64,000 nt of DNA from Pseudolysobacter antarcticus (GTDB taxonomy: Bacteria > Pseudomonadota > Gammaproteobacteria > Xanthomonadales > Rhodanobacteraceae), in assembly GCF_004168365.1 (NCBI RefSeq), contig NZ_CP035704.1, positions 1,302,001 to 1,366,000 of the forward strand. Direction: 5' to 3'. Positions 55,926 to 64,000 of this stretch are shown one piece after another (within the stretch, counting starts at the first letter, position 1; every line of letters begins with the position of its first letter). Both the position numbers and the translations under genes were made by a program. The notes beneath the pieces are model-generated. The model was not told where the DNA came from, did no database searches, and saw only the letters and a program-made list of their open reading frames with translations.

Positions 55926-56855
55926 ATGGCCAGACCATTCTCGCGCTGGATTGGGGCGAGTCTGGTTTTGCTTGTGCTTTTTCATTTCGATAACGCCCAC
56001 GCGGATACCGCGAATGGCCTCATCGCAATCCCTGCGCTGAAGGCGCGAGTCACTGATCTGAGCAATACGCTGTCGGCGCCGCAAACACAGCAACTCGAAT
56101 CCGAACTTGCCGCACTCGAACAACGCAAAGGTAGCCAGCTGGTCGTGCTGATCGTACCCAGCACGTTGCCCGAAGCGATCGAGGATTACAGTATTCGTGT
56201 GGCCGAAGCGTGGAAGATCGGGCGCAAGTCCGCTGACGGCAAAAAAGTCGACGACGGCGTGATCTTGCTGGTCGCGAAGAACGATCACAAACTGCGCATC
56301 GAGGTGGGTTATGGCCTCGAAGGTGCGATCACCGACGTGCTCGCCGCAAGCATTATCCGTGACTACATCGCGCCGAAATTGCGCCAGAACGATTTCGCTG
56401 GCGGCATCGAAGCCGGCACGCAGGCGTTGAGCAAACTCATCGACGGCGAAACATTGCCGCCGGCATGGCGGGCGCATCAAGGCGCGCAACAGAACAATGG
56501 CGACAACTCGGGTGCTTGGCTTCCTGCGGTATTCATGGCGTGGTTCGTCGCCGTATTCCTGCGTGGCATCGGCGGCGGGCTGCCAACGTTGCTGCGTGGC
56601 GGGTTGTGCGGTATCGCGGCAGCCGGCGTGGCGTGGTGGGCGGTTGGTTCGGTACTGATCGCGTTGGCGATCGGCGCCGGCGGTTTTGTGTTCGGATTGC
56701 TCGCCTCGACCGGCGGTGCGCTGGCCTCGCGCGGCGGCATCGGCGGGTTCGGTGGCGGTGGGTTTGGCGGCGGCAGTTTCGGTAGTGGAGGCGGAGGCGG
56801 CTTCAGCGGCGGCGGCGGCAGTTTTGGTGGCGGCGGCGCTTCGGGGAGCTGGTGA
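55926..56855 (+). CDS. TPM domain protein (YgcG-like) with Gly-rich tail
   Basis: 309 residues from the ATG at 55926. A signal peptide (residues 1-26) precedes the TPM domain (LESELAALEQRKGSQLVVLI and LLVAKNDHKLRIEVGYGLEG), then two transmembrane helices and a long Gly/Ser tail of about 50 residues ending in SFGGGGASGSW. TPM proteins associate with LemA in the envelope; related domains act in photosystem repair and stress tolerance. The next gene starts inside its stop. Confidence 0.9.
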   Translation: MARPFSRWIGASLVLLVLFHFDNAHADTANGLIAIPALKARVTDLSNTLSAPQTQQLESELAALEQRKGSQLVVLIVPSTLPEAIEDYSIRVAEAWKIGRKSADGKKVDDGVILLVAKNDHKLRIEVGYGLEGAITDVLAASIIRDYIAPKLRQNDFAGGIEAGTQALSKLIDGETLPPAWRAHQGAQQNNGDNSGAWLPAVFMAWFVAVFLRGIGGGLPTLLRGGLCGIAAAGVAWWAVGSVLIALAIGAGGFVFGLLASTGGALASRGGIGGFGGGGFGGGSFGSGGGGGFSGGGGSFGGGGASGSW

Positions 56856-57358
56856 TCATGGCCATGCCCAGACTATTGCGTCATCTTTTTGCAGGTCATG
56901 GGGCGCGTCGTTTTTTTCCCGCAGCAAGCATGCAGCGCATCCAGCAAACCATCACCGCGAGCGAAAACATACATCGCGGCCAAATTGTTTTTGCCGTGGA
57001 AAACGCACTGTCGCCCGGTGCGCTATTTGCCAAGGTCGATGCCGCACAGCGCGCGCGCGATGTGTTCGGTCTGCTGCGTGTTTGGGATACCACACACAAC
57101 AGCGGCGTATTGATTTATCTGCTGCTAGCGGATCGGCGCGTCGAGATCGTCGCCGATCGTGCGATCCACGCCGTGGTCGGCAATACCGCATGGGAATTCA
57201 TCTGTGGCGAGATGCAACAACGTTTCGCGCTCGGTGAATTCGAGCAAGGCGTGATTGTCGGCATCGAAGCCATCAGCTCGCTGCTGGCGAAATATTTTCC
57301 GTTGGGCGCGGACGAAAAAAATCCGAACGAATTATCCGATCGTCCGATCATTCTTTGA
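56852..57358 (+). CDS. Second TPM domain protein, cytosolic or peripheral
   Basis: 168 residues from a GTG at 56852 overlapping the previous TGA (GTGA). The TPM core is seen in LLRVWDTTHNSGVLIYLLLA and ADRAIHAVVGNTAWEFICGE. It lacks a clear signal peptide or Gly-rich tail, unlike the gene before it. The third gene of the LemA operon, it may regulate or partner the exported TPM protein. Confidence 0.87.
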   Translation: MIMAMPRLLRHLFAGHGARRFFPAASMQRIQQTITASENIHRGQIVFAVENALSPGALFAKVDAAQRARDVFGLLRVWDTTHNSGVLIYLLLADRRVEIVADRAIHAVVGNTAWEFICGEMQQRFALGEFEQGVIVGIEAISSLLAKYFPLGADEKNPNELSDRPIIL

Positions 57359-57450
57359 CTGATCCGATCGGCAGCCGCGGATTGCATCGCCATCACGCGC
57401 GAATAATTTTATCCGTCGAGGCTGCGCGCGATCAGTTACACTGCCGCCGC

Positions 57451-57803
<353 letters not shown>

Positions 57804-57867
57804 ACTTTTTATTGCTCAACTGATGCTGGTGTCAGTGCAGCGTTTGACCACTTTTGTGTCGAAAGTG

Positions 57868-57896
57868 TCGACATAGTCCCAATTTGGGACTATAGT
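57868..57896 (+). promoter_or_regulatory. higBA promoter with palindromic operator; leaderless start
   Basis: -35 TCGACA (57868-57873), 17-bp spacer, -10 TATAGT (57891-57896), then 6 nt to the higB ATG. A 21-bp perfect palindrome, ATAGTCCCAA-T-TTGGGACTAT (57873-57893), fills the spacer and touches both elements, so an antitoxin dimer there would block the promoter. No Shine-Dalgarno precedes the ATG. Confidence 0.7.
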
Positions 57897-57902
57897 CATA
57901 GC

Positions 57903-58205
57903 ATGCGCATCATATCCCGCTCAACACTCCAAGCCTTCTCCAAAAGCCGCGCTGCGCGCCGGGATGCCAAAGCTCCGATTGATGCATGGTTCAAGCAGGC
58001 GCATGAGGCTACTTGGCAATCGCCAGCGGACGTGAAAGCCAGTTTTGGCACTGCCAGCATTCTTCTGGATGGTCGTGTTGTGTTCAACATCGCCGGCAAC
58101 AAGTATCGACTGATCGTGTGGATCAACTATGCCTACAGCGTGGTGTACGTGCGCTTCATTGGCACGCACAAGGAATATGACGCTATCGACGCGCAGACCA
58201 TCTAA
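57903..58205 (+). CDS. higB: HigB-type mRNA interferase toxin
   Basis: 100 residues of the RelE/HigB fold with the conserved VVFNIAGNKYRLIVWINY and VYVRFIGTHKEYDAID segments, including the His and basic residues used for ribosome-dependent mRNA cleavage. It is the first gene of a toxin-antitoxin pair, 57 nt before higA, the usual higBA order. Confidence 0.93.
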   Translation: MRIISRSTLQAFSKSRAARRDAKAPIDAWFKQAHEATWQSPADVKASFGTASILLDGRVVFNIAGNKYRLIVWINYAYSVVYVRFIGTHKEYDAIDAQTI

Positions 58206-58262
58206 TGGAGTAGCCGCAATACCCAACGACAACGACAACGATTACCGAATTGAGCATCAATA

Positions 58263-58637
58263 ATGAATATCAAACCGATCAAAACCGATGTCGACCACAA
58301 GGCGGCCCTCAAAGAGATCGAGGGCTTGATGAATGCACGCTTTGGAACCCCGGAGGGCGACAGGCTCGATATCCTCGCAACGCTTGTTGAAGCGTACGAG
58401 GAAAAGCATTTCCCCATGGATCTTCCCGACGCTATTTCAGCGATCAAATTCCGCATGGAGCAAGCCGGGCTTACTGTTCAAGACTTGGTGCCAGCGATCG
58501 GACGTACCAATCGTGTTTACGAAGTTTTGAATGGCACACGGTCGCTTACGCTTCCGATGATCTGGAAGCTGCACGAGATGTTCGGCATTCCTGCGGAGAG
58601 CCTTATCAAGCCGCCTCACCGCGTGCATGCCGCCTGA
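58263..58637 (+). CDS. higA: HigA-type antitoxin
   Basis: 124 residues with a C-terminal helix-turn-helix (MEQAGLTVQDLVPAIGRTNR, then VYEVLNGTRSLTLPMIWKL) and an N-terminal segment rich in charged residues (LKEIEGLMNARFGTPEGDRL) that would wrap the toxin. It neutralises HigB and probably autoregulates through the palindrome upstream of higB. Confidence 0.92.
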   Translation: MNIKPIKTDVDHKAALKEIEGLMNARFGTPEGDRLDILATLVEAYEEKHFPMDLPDAISAIKFRMEQAGLTVQDLVPAIGRTNRVYEVLNGTRSLTLPMIWKLHEMFGIPAESLIKPPHRVHAA

Positions 58638-58935
58638 CTTTCGTGCCTGACGACAGCAACTGTGCGTTCCAAACACCTGCTGTCGAGAACGTGGGGCGCG
58701 TTGAGCCACCCGAGCATGTGATGCAGAATCAGGCTGTCGCCGAGATGGATTGCGGCATGATTCGGCACCGGATTTGGTGTGGCATCGGTTGAGCGCTGGC
58801 TGGCGCTAAGTTATGCTGTGCAAATCGATCACGACTGTGCTCTGGCAGATTCTTAAAACTACAGGTGGCTTGCGCGTAAGCGTCAGGCCGAGCGTGCGAC
58901 ATGTCTACTCGAACTTCTCGAATTCGTTATCTCTG

Positions 58936-59003
58936 CTGAGCGCACTCGCGCATGCGGATCGCCGCATGACGCATTTTAGTCAGGGCGCTCGGCGCCCTTT
59001 TTT
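58936..59003 (+). promoter_or_regulatory. thrS leader with terminator/antiterminator
   Basis: A terminator GGGCGC-TCG-GCGCCC plus six T (58983-59003) ends 24 nt before the thrS ATG, too close to leave room for a promoter. A stable hairpin CATGCGG-ATCG-CCGCATG lies at 58951-58968. CTGAGCGC (58936-58943) can pair with GCGCTCGG (58985-58992) and would break the terminator. This looks like an attenuation leader. No T-box or Thr-rich leader peptide is evident. Confidence 0.55.
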
Positions 59004-59027
59004 ATTGCATCCGATACAGGTTTTATC

Positions 59028-60929
59028 ATGCTGAATATCACGCTACCCGACGGCAGCAAACGCAATTACGAGCAAGCCGTTTCCGTGCAGGACATCGCTG
59101 CCTCGATCGGCGCCGGGCTGGCGAAAGCCGCGCTCGCCGGCAAGGTTGATGGCAAGCTCGTCGATACGAGTTTTGTCATCGATCACGATGCCGCGCTCGA
59201 AATCGTCACCGAGAAACATGCCGACGCGCTCGAAATCATTCGCCATTCCACCGCGCATCTGCTGGCGCAGGCCGTGCAACGGTTATTTCCGAAAGCGCAG
59301 GTGACGATCGGCCCGGTGATCGAGAACGGATTTTTCTACGACTTCGCTTTCGAGCGCCCGTTCACACCGGATGATCTGGTCGTCATCGAAAAAGAAATGG
59401 AAAAGATTGCCAAGGAAAATCTCGGCGTCACGCGCTCGGTGATGGGGCGCGATGCGGCGACGGTTTTCTTCCGCGAAAAAGGCGAGGAATACAAGGCGCA
59501 GATCATCGAGAGCATTCCGGCCAACGAGGATCTGTCGCTGTACGCGCAGGGCGATTTCATCGATCTGTGTCGTGGTCCGCACGTGCCTTCGACCGGCAAG
59601 CTCAAGGCGTTCAAGCTTATGAAAGTGGCCGGCGCGTATTGGCGCGGCGATCACAATAACGCGATGCTGACGCGCATCTACGGCACGGCCTGGCTCAACA
59701 AGGCCGACCTCGACGCGTACCTGCATCTGCTCGAAGAAGCCGAGAAACGCGATCACCGCAAGATCGGCAAGGCGCTGGATCTTTTCCATATGCAGGAAGA
59801 GGCGCCGGGCCTGGTGTTCTGGCATCCCAAAGGCTGGGCGATCTGGCAGGTGGTTGAGCAATACATGCGCAAGGTTTATCGCGCGAGTGGTTACCAGGAA
59901 GTGCGTTGTCCGCAGATTCTCGATCAGTCGTTGTGGCAGAAAACCGGGCACTGGGAAAATTATCGCGACAACATGTTCACCACGTCATCGGAGAATCGTG
60001 ATTACGCGCTGAAGCCGATGAATTGTCCGGGCCACGTGCAGATCTACAATCACGGTCTGCACAGTTATCGCGAATTGCCGATTCGTTATGGCGAGTTCGG
60101 CGCATGTCATCGCAATGAGCCGTCCGGTGCCTTGCACGGCATCATGCGTGTGCGTGGTTTCACTCAGGACGACGGTCACATTTTCTGCACCGATGCGCAG
60201 ATCGAAGGTGAGGTCACAGCGTTTCATACCCAGGCGATGCATGTCTACGGCGATTTCGGTTTCAGCGATATCGCACTCAAACTCGCGCTGCGTCCGGACA
60301 AGCGCATCGGTACCGATGAAGTGTGGGACAAGGCCGAAGCTACGCTGCGCTCGGCGTTGCGTGCTTGCGGCGTGACGTGGGAAGAATTGCCCGGCGAAGG
60401 TGCGTTCTACGGCCCGAAAATCGAATACCACATGAAGGATTCGCTCGGCCGCGCTTGGCAAGTCGGCACGATGCAGGTCGATTTTTCGATGCCCGGTTTG
60501 CTCGGCGCGGAATACGTGGCCGAGGATTCGAGCCGCAAGACGCCGGTCATGTTGCATCGTGCGATCGTCGGCTCGATGGAGCGATTCATCGGCATTCTGA
60601 TCGAACACCATGCCGGCAACCTGCCGTCGTGGCTCGCGCCGGTGCAAGCGATGGCGCTGAATATCACCGGCGCCCAGGCTGATTATGTCGATCAGTTCAC
60701 GCAAACCCTTGTGCAGCAAGGTTTACGCGTACAATCCGACTTGAGAAACGAGAAAGTAGGCTATAAAATCCGCGAACATACGTTGCAGAAAGTTCCGTAT
60801 CTGCTGGTCGCGGGTGATCGCGAAAAAGAGAACGGAACCATTTCCGTGCGCATGCGTAACGGCGAAGATCTGGGTACTATGACGGCTGCCGAGTTTGCCG
60901 AGCGCTTGCGCGCCGAGGCTTTGCGCTGA
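59028..60929 (+). CDS. thrS: Threonyl-tRNA synthetase
   Basis: 633 residues: an N-terminal TGS domain (residues 1-60), the editing (SAD) domain ([20 protein letters not shown], and [12 protein letters not shown]), the class II catalytic core (motif 1 [20 protein letters not shown], motif 2 [20 protein letters not shown], motif 3 near [19 protein letters not shown], given here in part) and the anticodon-binding domain. It heads the thrS-infC-rpmI-rplT-pheST block. Confidence 0.97.
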   Translation: MLNITLPDGSKRNYEQAVSVQDIAASIGAGLAKAALAGKVDGKLVDTSFVIDHDAALEIVTEKHADALEIIRHSTAHLLAQAVQRLFPKAQVTIGPVIENGFFYDFAFERPFTPDDLVVIEKEMEKIAKENLGVTRSVMGRDAATVFFREKGEEYKAQIIESIPANEDLSLYAQGDFIDLCRGPHVPSTGKLKAFKLMKVAGAYWRGDHNNAMLTRIYGTAWLNKADLDAYLHLLEEAEKRDHRKIGKALDLFHMQEEAPGLVFWHPKGWAIWQVVEQYMRKVYRASGYQEVRCPQILDQSLWQKTGHWENYRDNMFTTSSENRDYALKPMNCPGHVQIYNHGLHSYRELPIRYGEFGACHRNEPSGALHGIMRVRGFTQDDGHIFCTDAQIEGEVTAFHTQAMHVYGDFGFSDIALKLALRPDKRIGTDEVWDKAEATLRSALRACGVTWEELPGEGAFYGPKIEYHMKDSLGRAWQVGTMQVDFSMPGLLGAEYVAEDSSRKTPVMLHRAIVGSMERFIGILIEHHAGNLPSWLAPVQAMALNITGAQADYVDQFTQTLVQQGLRVQSDLRNEKVGYKIREHTLQKVPYLLVAGDREKENGTISVRMRNGEDLGTMTAAEFAERLRAEALR

Positions 60930-61107
60930 TCTAGATCGCAGTTGGCAACAATGCTGGAACGATCCATGGACGGATCGTACGCGCCTCATTCATCGTTTTG
61001 ATTGAAGCGTCGGCGACGAGCGCGGAACGATTCCGTGCGCGTCGAGTTGAACACGGGCAGGAGCGTCCGTATTCAACACCCTGATAGGTTTGCTGGAGGA
61101 TTCACTA

Positions 61108-61626
61108 ATCGCCACCGATAAGACTAATCGCAAGAACCTGGAAATCCGAGTCCCGCGCGTCCGCGTGATCGACGCCGAAGGCGAGCAAGCCGGTGTCATG
61201 ACGCGCGATGAAGCGCTGAGCATGGCGCAGGAACTCGGCCTCGATCTGGTCGAGATTCAACCGACCGCCGATCCGCCGGTCTGCCGCATCATGGATTTCG
61301 GCAAGTTCAAGTTCGAGCAGCAGAAAAAAGCGCATGCCGCGAAGAAAAAACAGAAACAGGTCGAGATCAAGGAGCTGAAGTTCCGTCCCTCGACCGAAGA
61401 CGGTGATTACGACGTCAAGATGCGCAACTTGAAACGCTTTCTTGAAGAGGGCGACAAGGTCAAGATCACGATCCGCTTCAAGGGTCGCGAAATGGCGCAT
61501 ACCGAACTCGGCGAGCTCATGGTCAAGCGCATCCAGGCCGATATTCTCGAAGATGCGGTGATCGAGAGTTATCCGCGCCTCGAAGGCCGCCAGATGGTCA
61601 TGATGATCGCGCCGAAGAAAAAATAA
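61108..61626 (+). CDS. infC: Translation initiation factor IF-3, AUC start
   Basis: 172 residues. GGAGG at 61095-61099 lies 8 nt before ATC at 61108, giving [20 protein letters not shown] with Met as first residue, the normal N-terminus. Non-canonical AUU/AUC starts allow IF3 to repress its own translation. N and C domains and linker are complete (GQ-type QTADP-like [20 protein letters not shown]). An upstream TTG at 61090 would put the Shine-Dalgarno inside the gene. Confidence 0.94.
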   Translation: MATDKTNRKNLEIRVPRVRVIDAEGEQAGVMTRDEALSMAQELGLDLVEIQPTADPPVCRIMDFGKFKFEQQKKAHAAKKKQKQVEIKELKFRPSTEDGDYDVKMRNLKRFLEEGDKVKITIRFKGREMAHTELGELMVKRIQADILEDAVIESYPRLEGRQMVMMIAPKKK

Positions 61627-61653
61627 GCCGCGCGAAAGTTGTCAGTGTGAGCA

Positions 61654-61864
61654 AGCATTGTTGGCCAAAGGCCGACAATGCTGGAATTTATCCTCACATT
61701 GCTGCAGAATACGCGGTTCCCGGCCTAGGCTTGGGATGCAGCACGTCATACTGGAACCCGCCCGGACCTAGCGTCAGGGCTTACAAGCCGATACGAGCAG
61801 GACGGAAAGCATGGCGCAAGCCATCGCTCGAATCAGTCACTAAAACACTCACGGAGTTAGTGTT
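61654..61864 (+). promoter_or_regulatory. Structured leader upstream of rpmI-rplT
   Basis: The 238-nt gap after infC holds several foldable elements: a 13-bp hairpin with AAA loop (61654-61682), GCGGTTCC (61713-61720) pairing with GGAACCCGC (61753-61761), a hairpin ATGGC-GCAA-GCCAT (61811-61824), and AACACT/AGTGTT (61844-61864), whose loop carries the GGAG ribosome binding site right before the rpmI ATG. L20 autoregulates this operon in other bacteria; this RNA is a candidate site. Confidence 0.6.
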
Positions 61865-62062
61865 ATGCCCAAGATGAAGACCAATCGGGCCGCTGCCAAG
61901 CGGTTCCGCAAGACGGCTTCCGGCAAGTTCAAATGCGGACATGCCTTCAAGAGCCACATTCTGACCAAGAAGTCGACCAAGCGTAAGCGTGGTTTGCGCG
62001 CCACCAACCACGTACGTGCTGAGGACGCCGGTCGCGTCGCTCGCATGCTGCCGTACCTTTAA
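61865..62062 (+). CDS. rpmI: 50S ribosomal protein L35
   Basis: 65 residues, highly basic ([20 protein letters not shown]), the normal L35 length. Its ATG directly follows a hairpin that encloses the Shine-Dalgarno. It is 14 nt before rplT. Confidence 0.97.
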   Translation: MPKMKTNRAAAKRFRKTASGKFKCGHAFKSHILTKKSTKRKRGLRATNHVRAEDAGRVARMLPYL

Positions 62063-62076
62063 GGGAGCATTGAGAA

Positions 62077-62436
62077 ATGGCACGAGTCAAAAAAGGCGTT
62101 ACCGCACGCCGCCGTCACAAAAAAGTTATTGCCAAGGCGAAAGGTTATTACAACGCCCGCCGCAAAGTATTCCGCGTTGCCAAACAGGCTGTTACCAAGG
62201 CGCATCAATACGCCTACATCGGCCGCAAGCAGCGCAAGCGTCAGTTCCGTGCATTGTGGATCGTGCGTATCAACGCCGCCGCACGTTTGTACGGCCTGAG
62301 CTACAGCCGTTTCATGAACGGTTTGAAGAAAGCCGAGATCAACGTCGACCGCAAGATGCTGGCTGATATCGCGATTCACGATATCAAGGCATTTGCCGCA
62401 TTGGCGGAAAAAGCCAAGGCCGGTCTGGCCGCGTGA
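62077..62436 (+). CDS. rplT: 50S ribosomal protein L20
   Basis: 119 residues, [20 protein letters not shown], with the C-terminal helical domain ([20 protein letters not shown]). It assembles the 50S subunit early and represses the rpmI-rplT operon in E. coli. GGGAG lies upstream. Confidence 0.97.
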   Translation: MARVKKGVTARRRHKKVIAKAKGYYNARRKVFRVAKQAVTKAHQYAYIGRKQRKRQFRALWIVRINAAARLYGLSYSRFMNGLKKAEINVDRKMLADIAIHDIKAFAALAEKAKAGLAA

Positions 62437-62488
62437 TCTGATCGCTGAATCGCCCGGCATATTTGTCGAGCGATTCAATCCGATACGT

Positions 62489-62522
62489 GGGGAGCGGGCT
62501 TTGCCTTGCTCCCCATTTTCGT
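62489..62522 (+). terminator. Terminator or attenuator between rplT and pheS
   Basis: GGGGAGC and GCTCCCC form a 7-bp stem around a 12-nt loop, followed by ATTTTCGTTT. It lies 50 nt after rplT and about 90 nt before pheS, leaving room for a pheS promoter. No Phe-rich leader peptide was found. Confidence 0.6.
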
Positions 62523-62595
62523 TTCTGCGGCATGATTTTTCTGCGCTGCAATCATCGCGATATCATCAGCGCGAAATCCCGCCACTTATCCATAA

Positions 62596-63702
<1,107 letters not shown>

Positions 63703-63792
63703 GTCCGATGCGGCGGCTTAAAGCAGCCCAGCTTCGAATTTGGCGAAAGTAAAATGGCGGGTTACGACTCGCCCCACGAATAACGGATTCCA

Positions 63793-64000
63793 ATGAAATT
63801 TTCCGAAAACTGGTTGCGCGAATGGGTTAATCCACCGGCAGACCGCGCGAGTTTGTTGCATCGTTTGACGATGGCCGGGCTCGAAGTCGAGTCGCTGCAA
63901 ATCCTCGGCGAGAACTTGAACGGTGTCGTCGTCGGCGAAATTATCAGCGCCGAAAAACATCCGAATGCCGACAAGCTGCAAGTATGCAAAGTGTCGATCG
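63793..64000 (+). CDS. pheT: Phenylalanyl-tRNA synthetase beta chain (5' part)
   Basis: The first 69 residues, starting MKFSENWLREWVNPPADRAS, with the tRNA-binding-domain motif VVVGEIISAEKHPNADKLQV. The gene runs off the right edge of the window. It is the last member seen of the thrS block. Confidence 0.97.
   Translation, partial: MKFSENWLREWVNPPADRASLLHRLTMAGLEVESLQILGENLNGVVVGEIISAEKHPNADKLQVCKVSI

Noticed and set aside
58813-59034. 73-codon frame with two Thr-Thr pairs before thrS, as a leader peptide
   Set aside because: It reads through the terminator into thrS and lacks a dense Thr run; not like thrL-type leaders.

Overview
The window looks like chromosomal DNA of a GC-rich gammaproteobacterium, most likely Xanthomonadales (Rhodanobacteraceae/Lysobacteraceae side). 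The evidence is the conserved blocks thrS-infC-rpmI-rplT-pheS-pheT, lptD-surA-pdxA with rsmA and apaG-apaH, a ubiH/ubiI-type pair, lexA-imuA, uvrB, and families common in that order (DUF3297, DUF2884/YggN, DUF6580). This is inference from gene content; no 16S rRNA gene is present.

Layout. 1-3030 holds an MFS transporter cut by the window edge, a DUF3297 protein, an SDR oxidoreductase and a DUF1801 protein. 3031-10158 is accessory DNA ending at tRNA-Asn. It contains an IS3-family element sitting between two truncated genes, a small MITE-like inverted-repeat element, a secreted sedolisin-type protease with a downstream lipoprotein, an IS5-family element and an orphan membrane protein. 10159-15971 has tRNA-Asn, a FimT/GspH pseudopilin, uvrB, an MBOAT/SGNH-like acyl-transfer pair and tRNA-Val.

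16050-21425 is the most interesting stretch. It is a tightly packed run of an arginase-superfamily protein, a small 4-TM (SMR/ArnE-like) protein, an alpha/beta hydrolase, a FemAB/GNAT-like N-acyltransferase, a second small 4-TM protein, an acyl carrier protein and a KAS-II ketosynthase. I do not recognise it as a described pathway; it reads like a module that makes and moves an acylated amine or amino acid. A second lipid-like module (class III aminotransferase, HAD phosphatase with a Cys-rich N-terminus, divergent fatty acid desaturase) lies at 26510-29719. Between them are a secreted PIMT-like methyltransferase, a membrane spermidine-synthase-like protein and an exported alpha/beta hydrolase.

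29992-45688 is housekeeping: rlmI, lgt, thyA, a fused two-domain 3-oxoacid CoA-transferase, folA, then the lptD/surA/pdxA/rsmA/apaGH set, which is split by a LysR/EamA divergent pair and by a yggN-like gene. 45940-57358 has an HDAC-family hydrolase, cobalamin adenosyltransferase plus DUF6580 membrane protein, two ubiquinone hydroxylases, imuA-lexA (without imuB/dnaE2), gcvPB, dgkA, a TerC protein and a LemA/TPM/TPM operon. 57451-64000 has RNase P RNA, a higBA toxin-antitoxin pair and the thrS-pheT translation block.

Regulatory signals readable by eye include a lexA promoter whose -10 lies inside a perfect inverted repeat and seems to give a leaderless mRNA, a similar leaderless higBA promoter over a 21-bp palindrome, a terminator/antiterminator pair only 24 nt before thrS, an AUC start codon for infC, and a heavily structured leader before rpmI.
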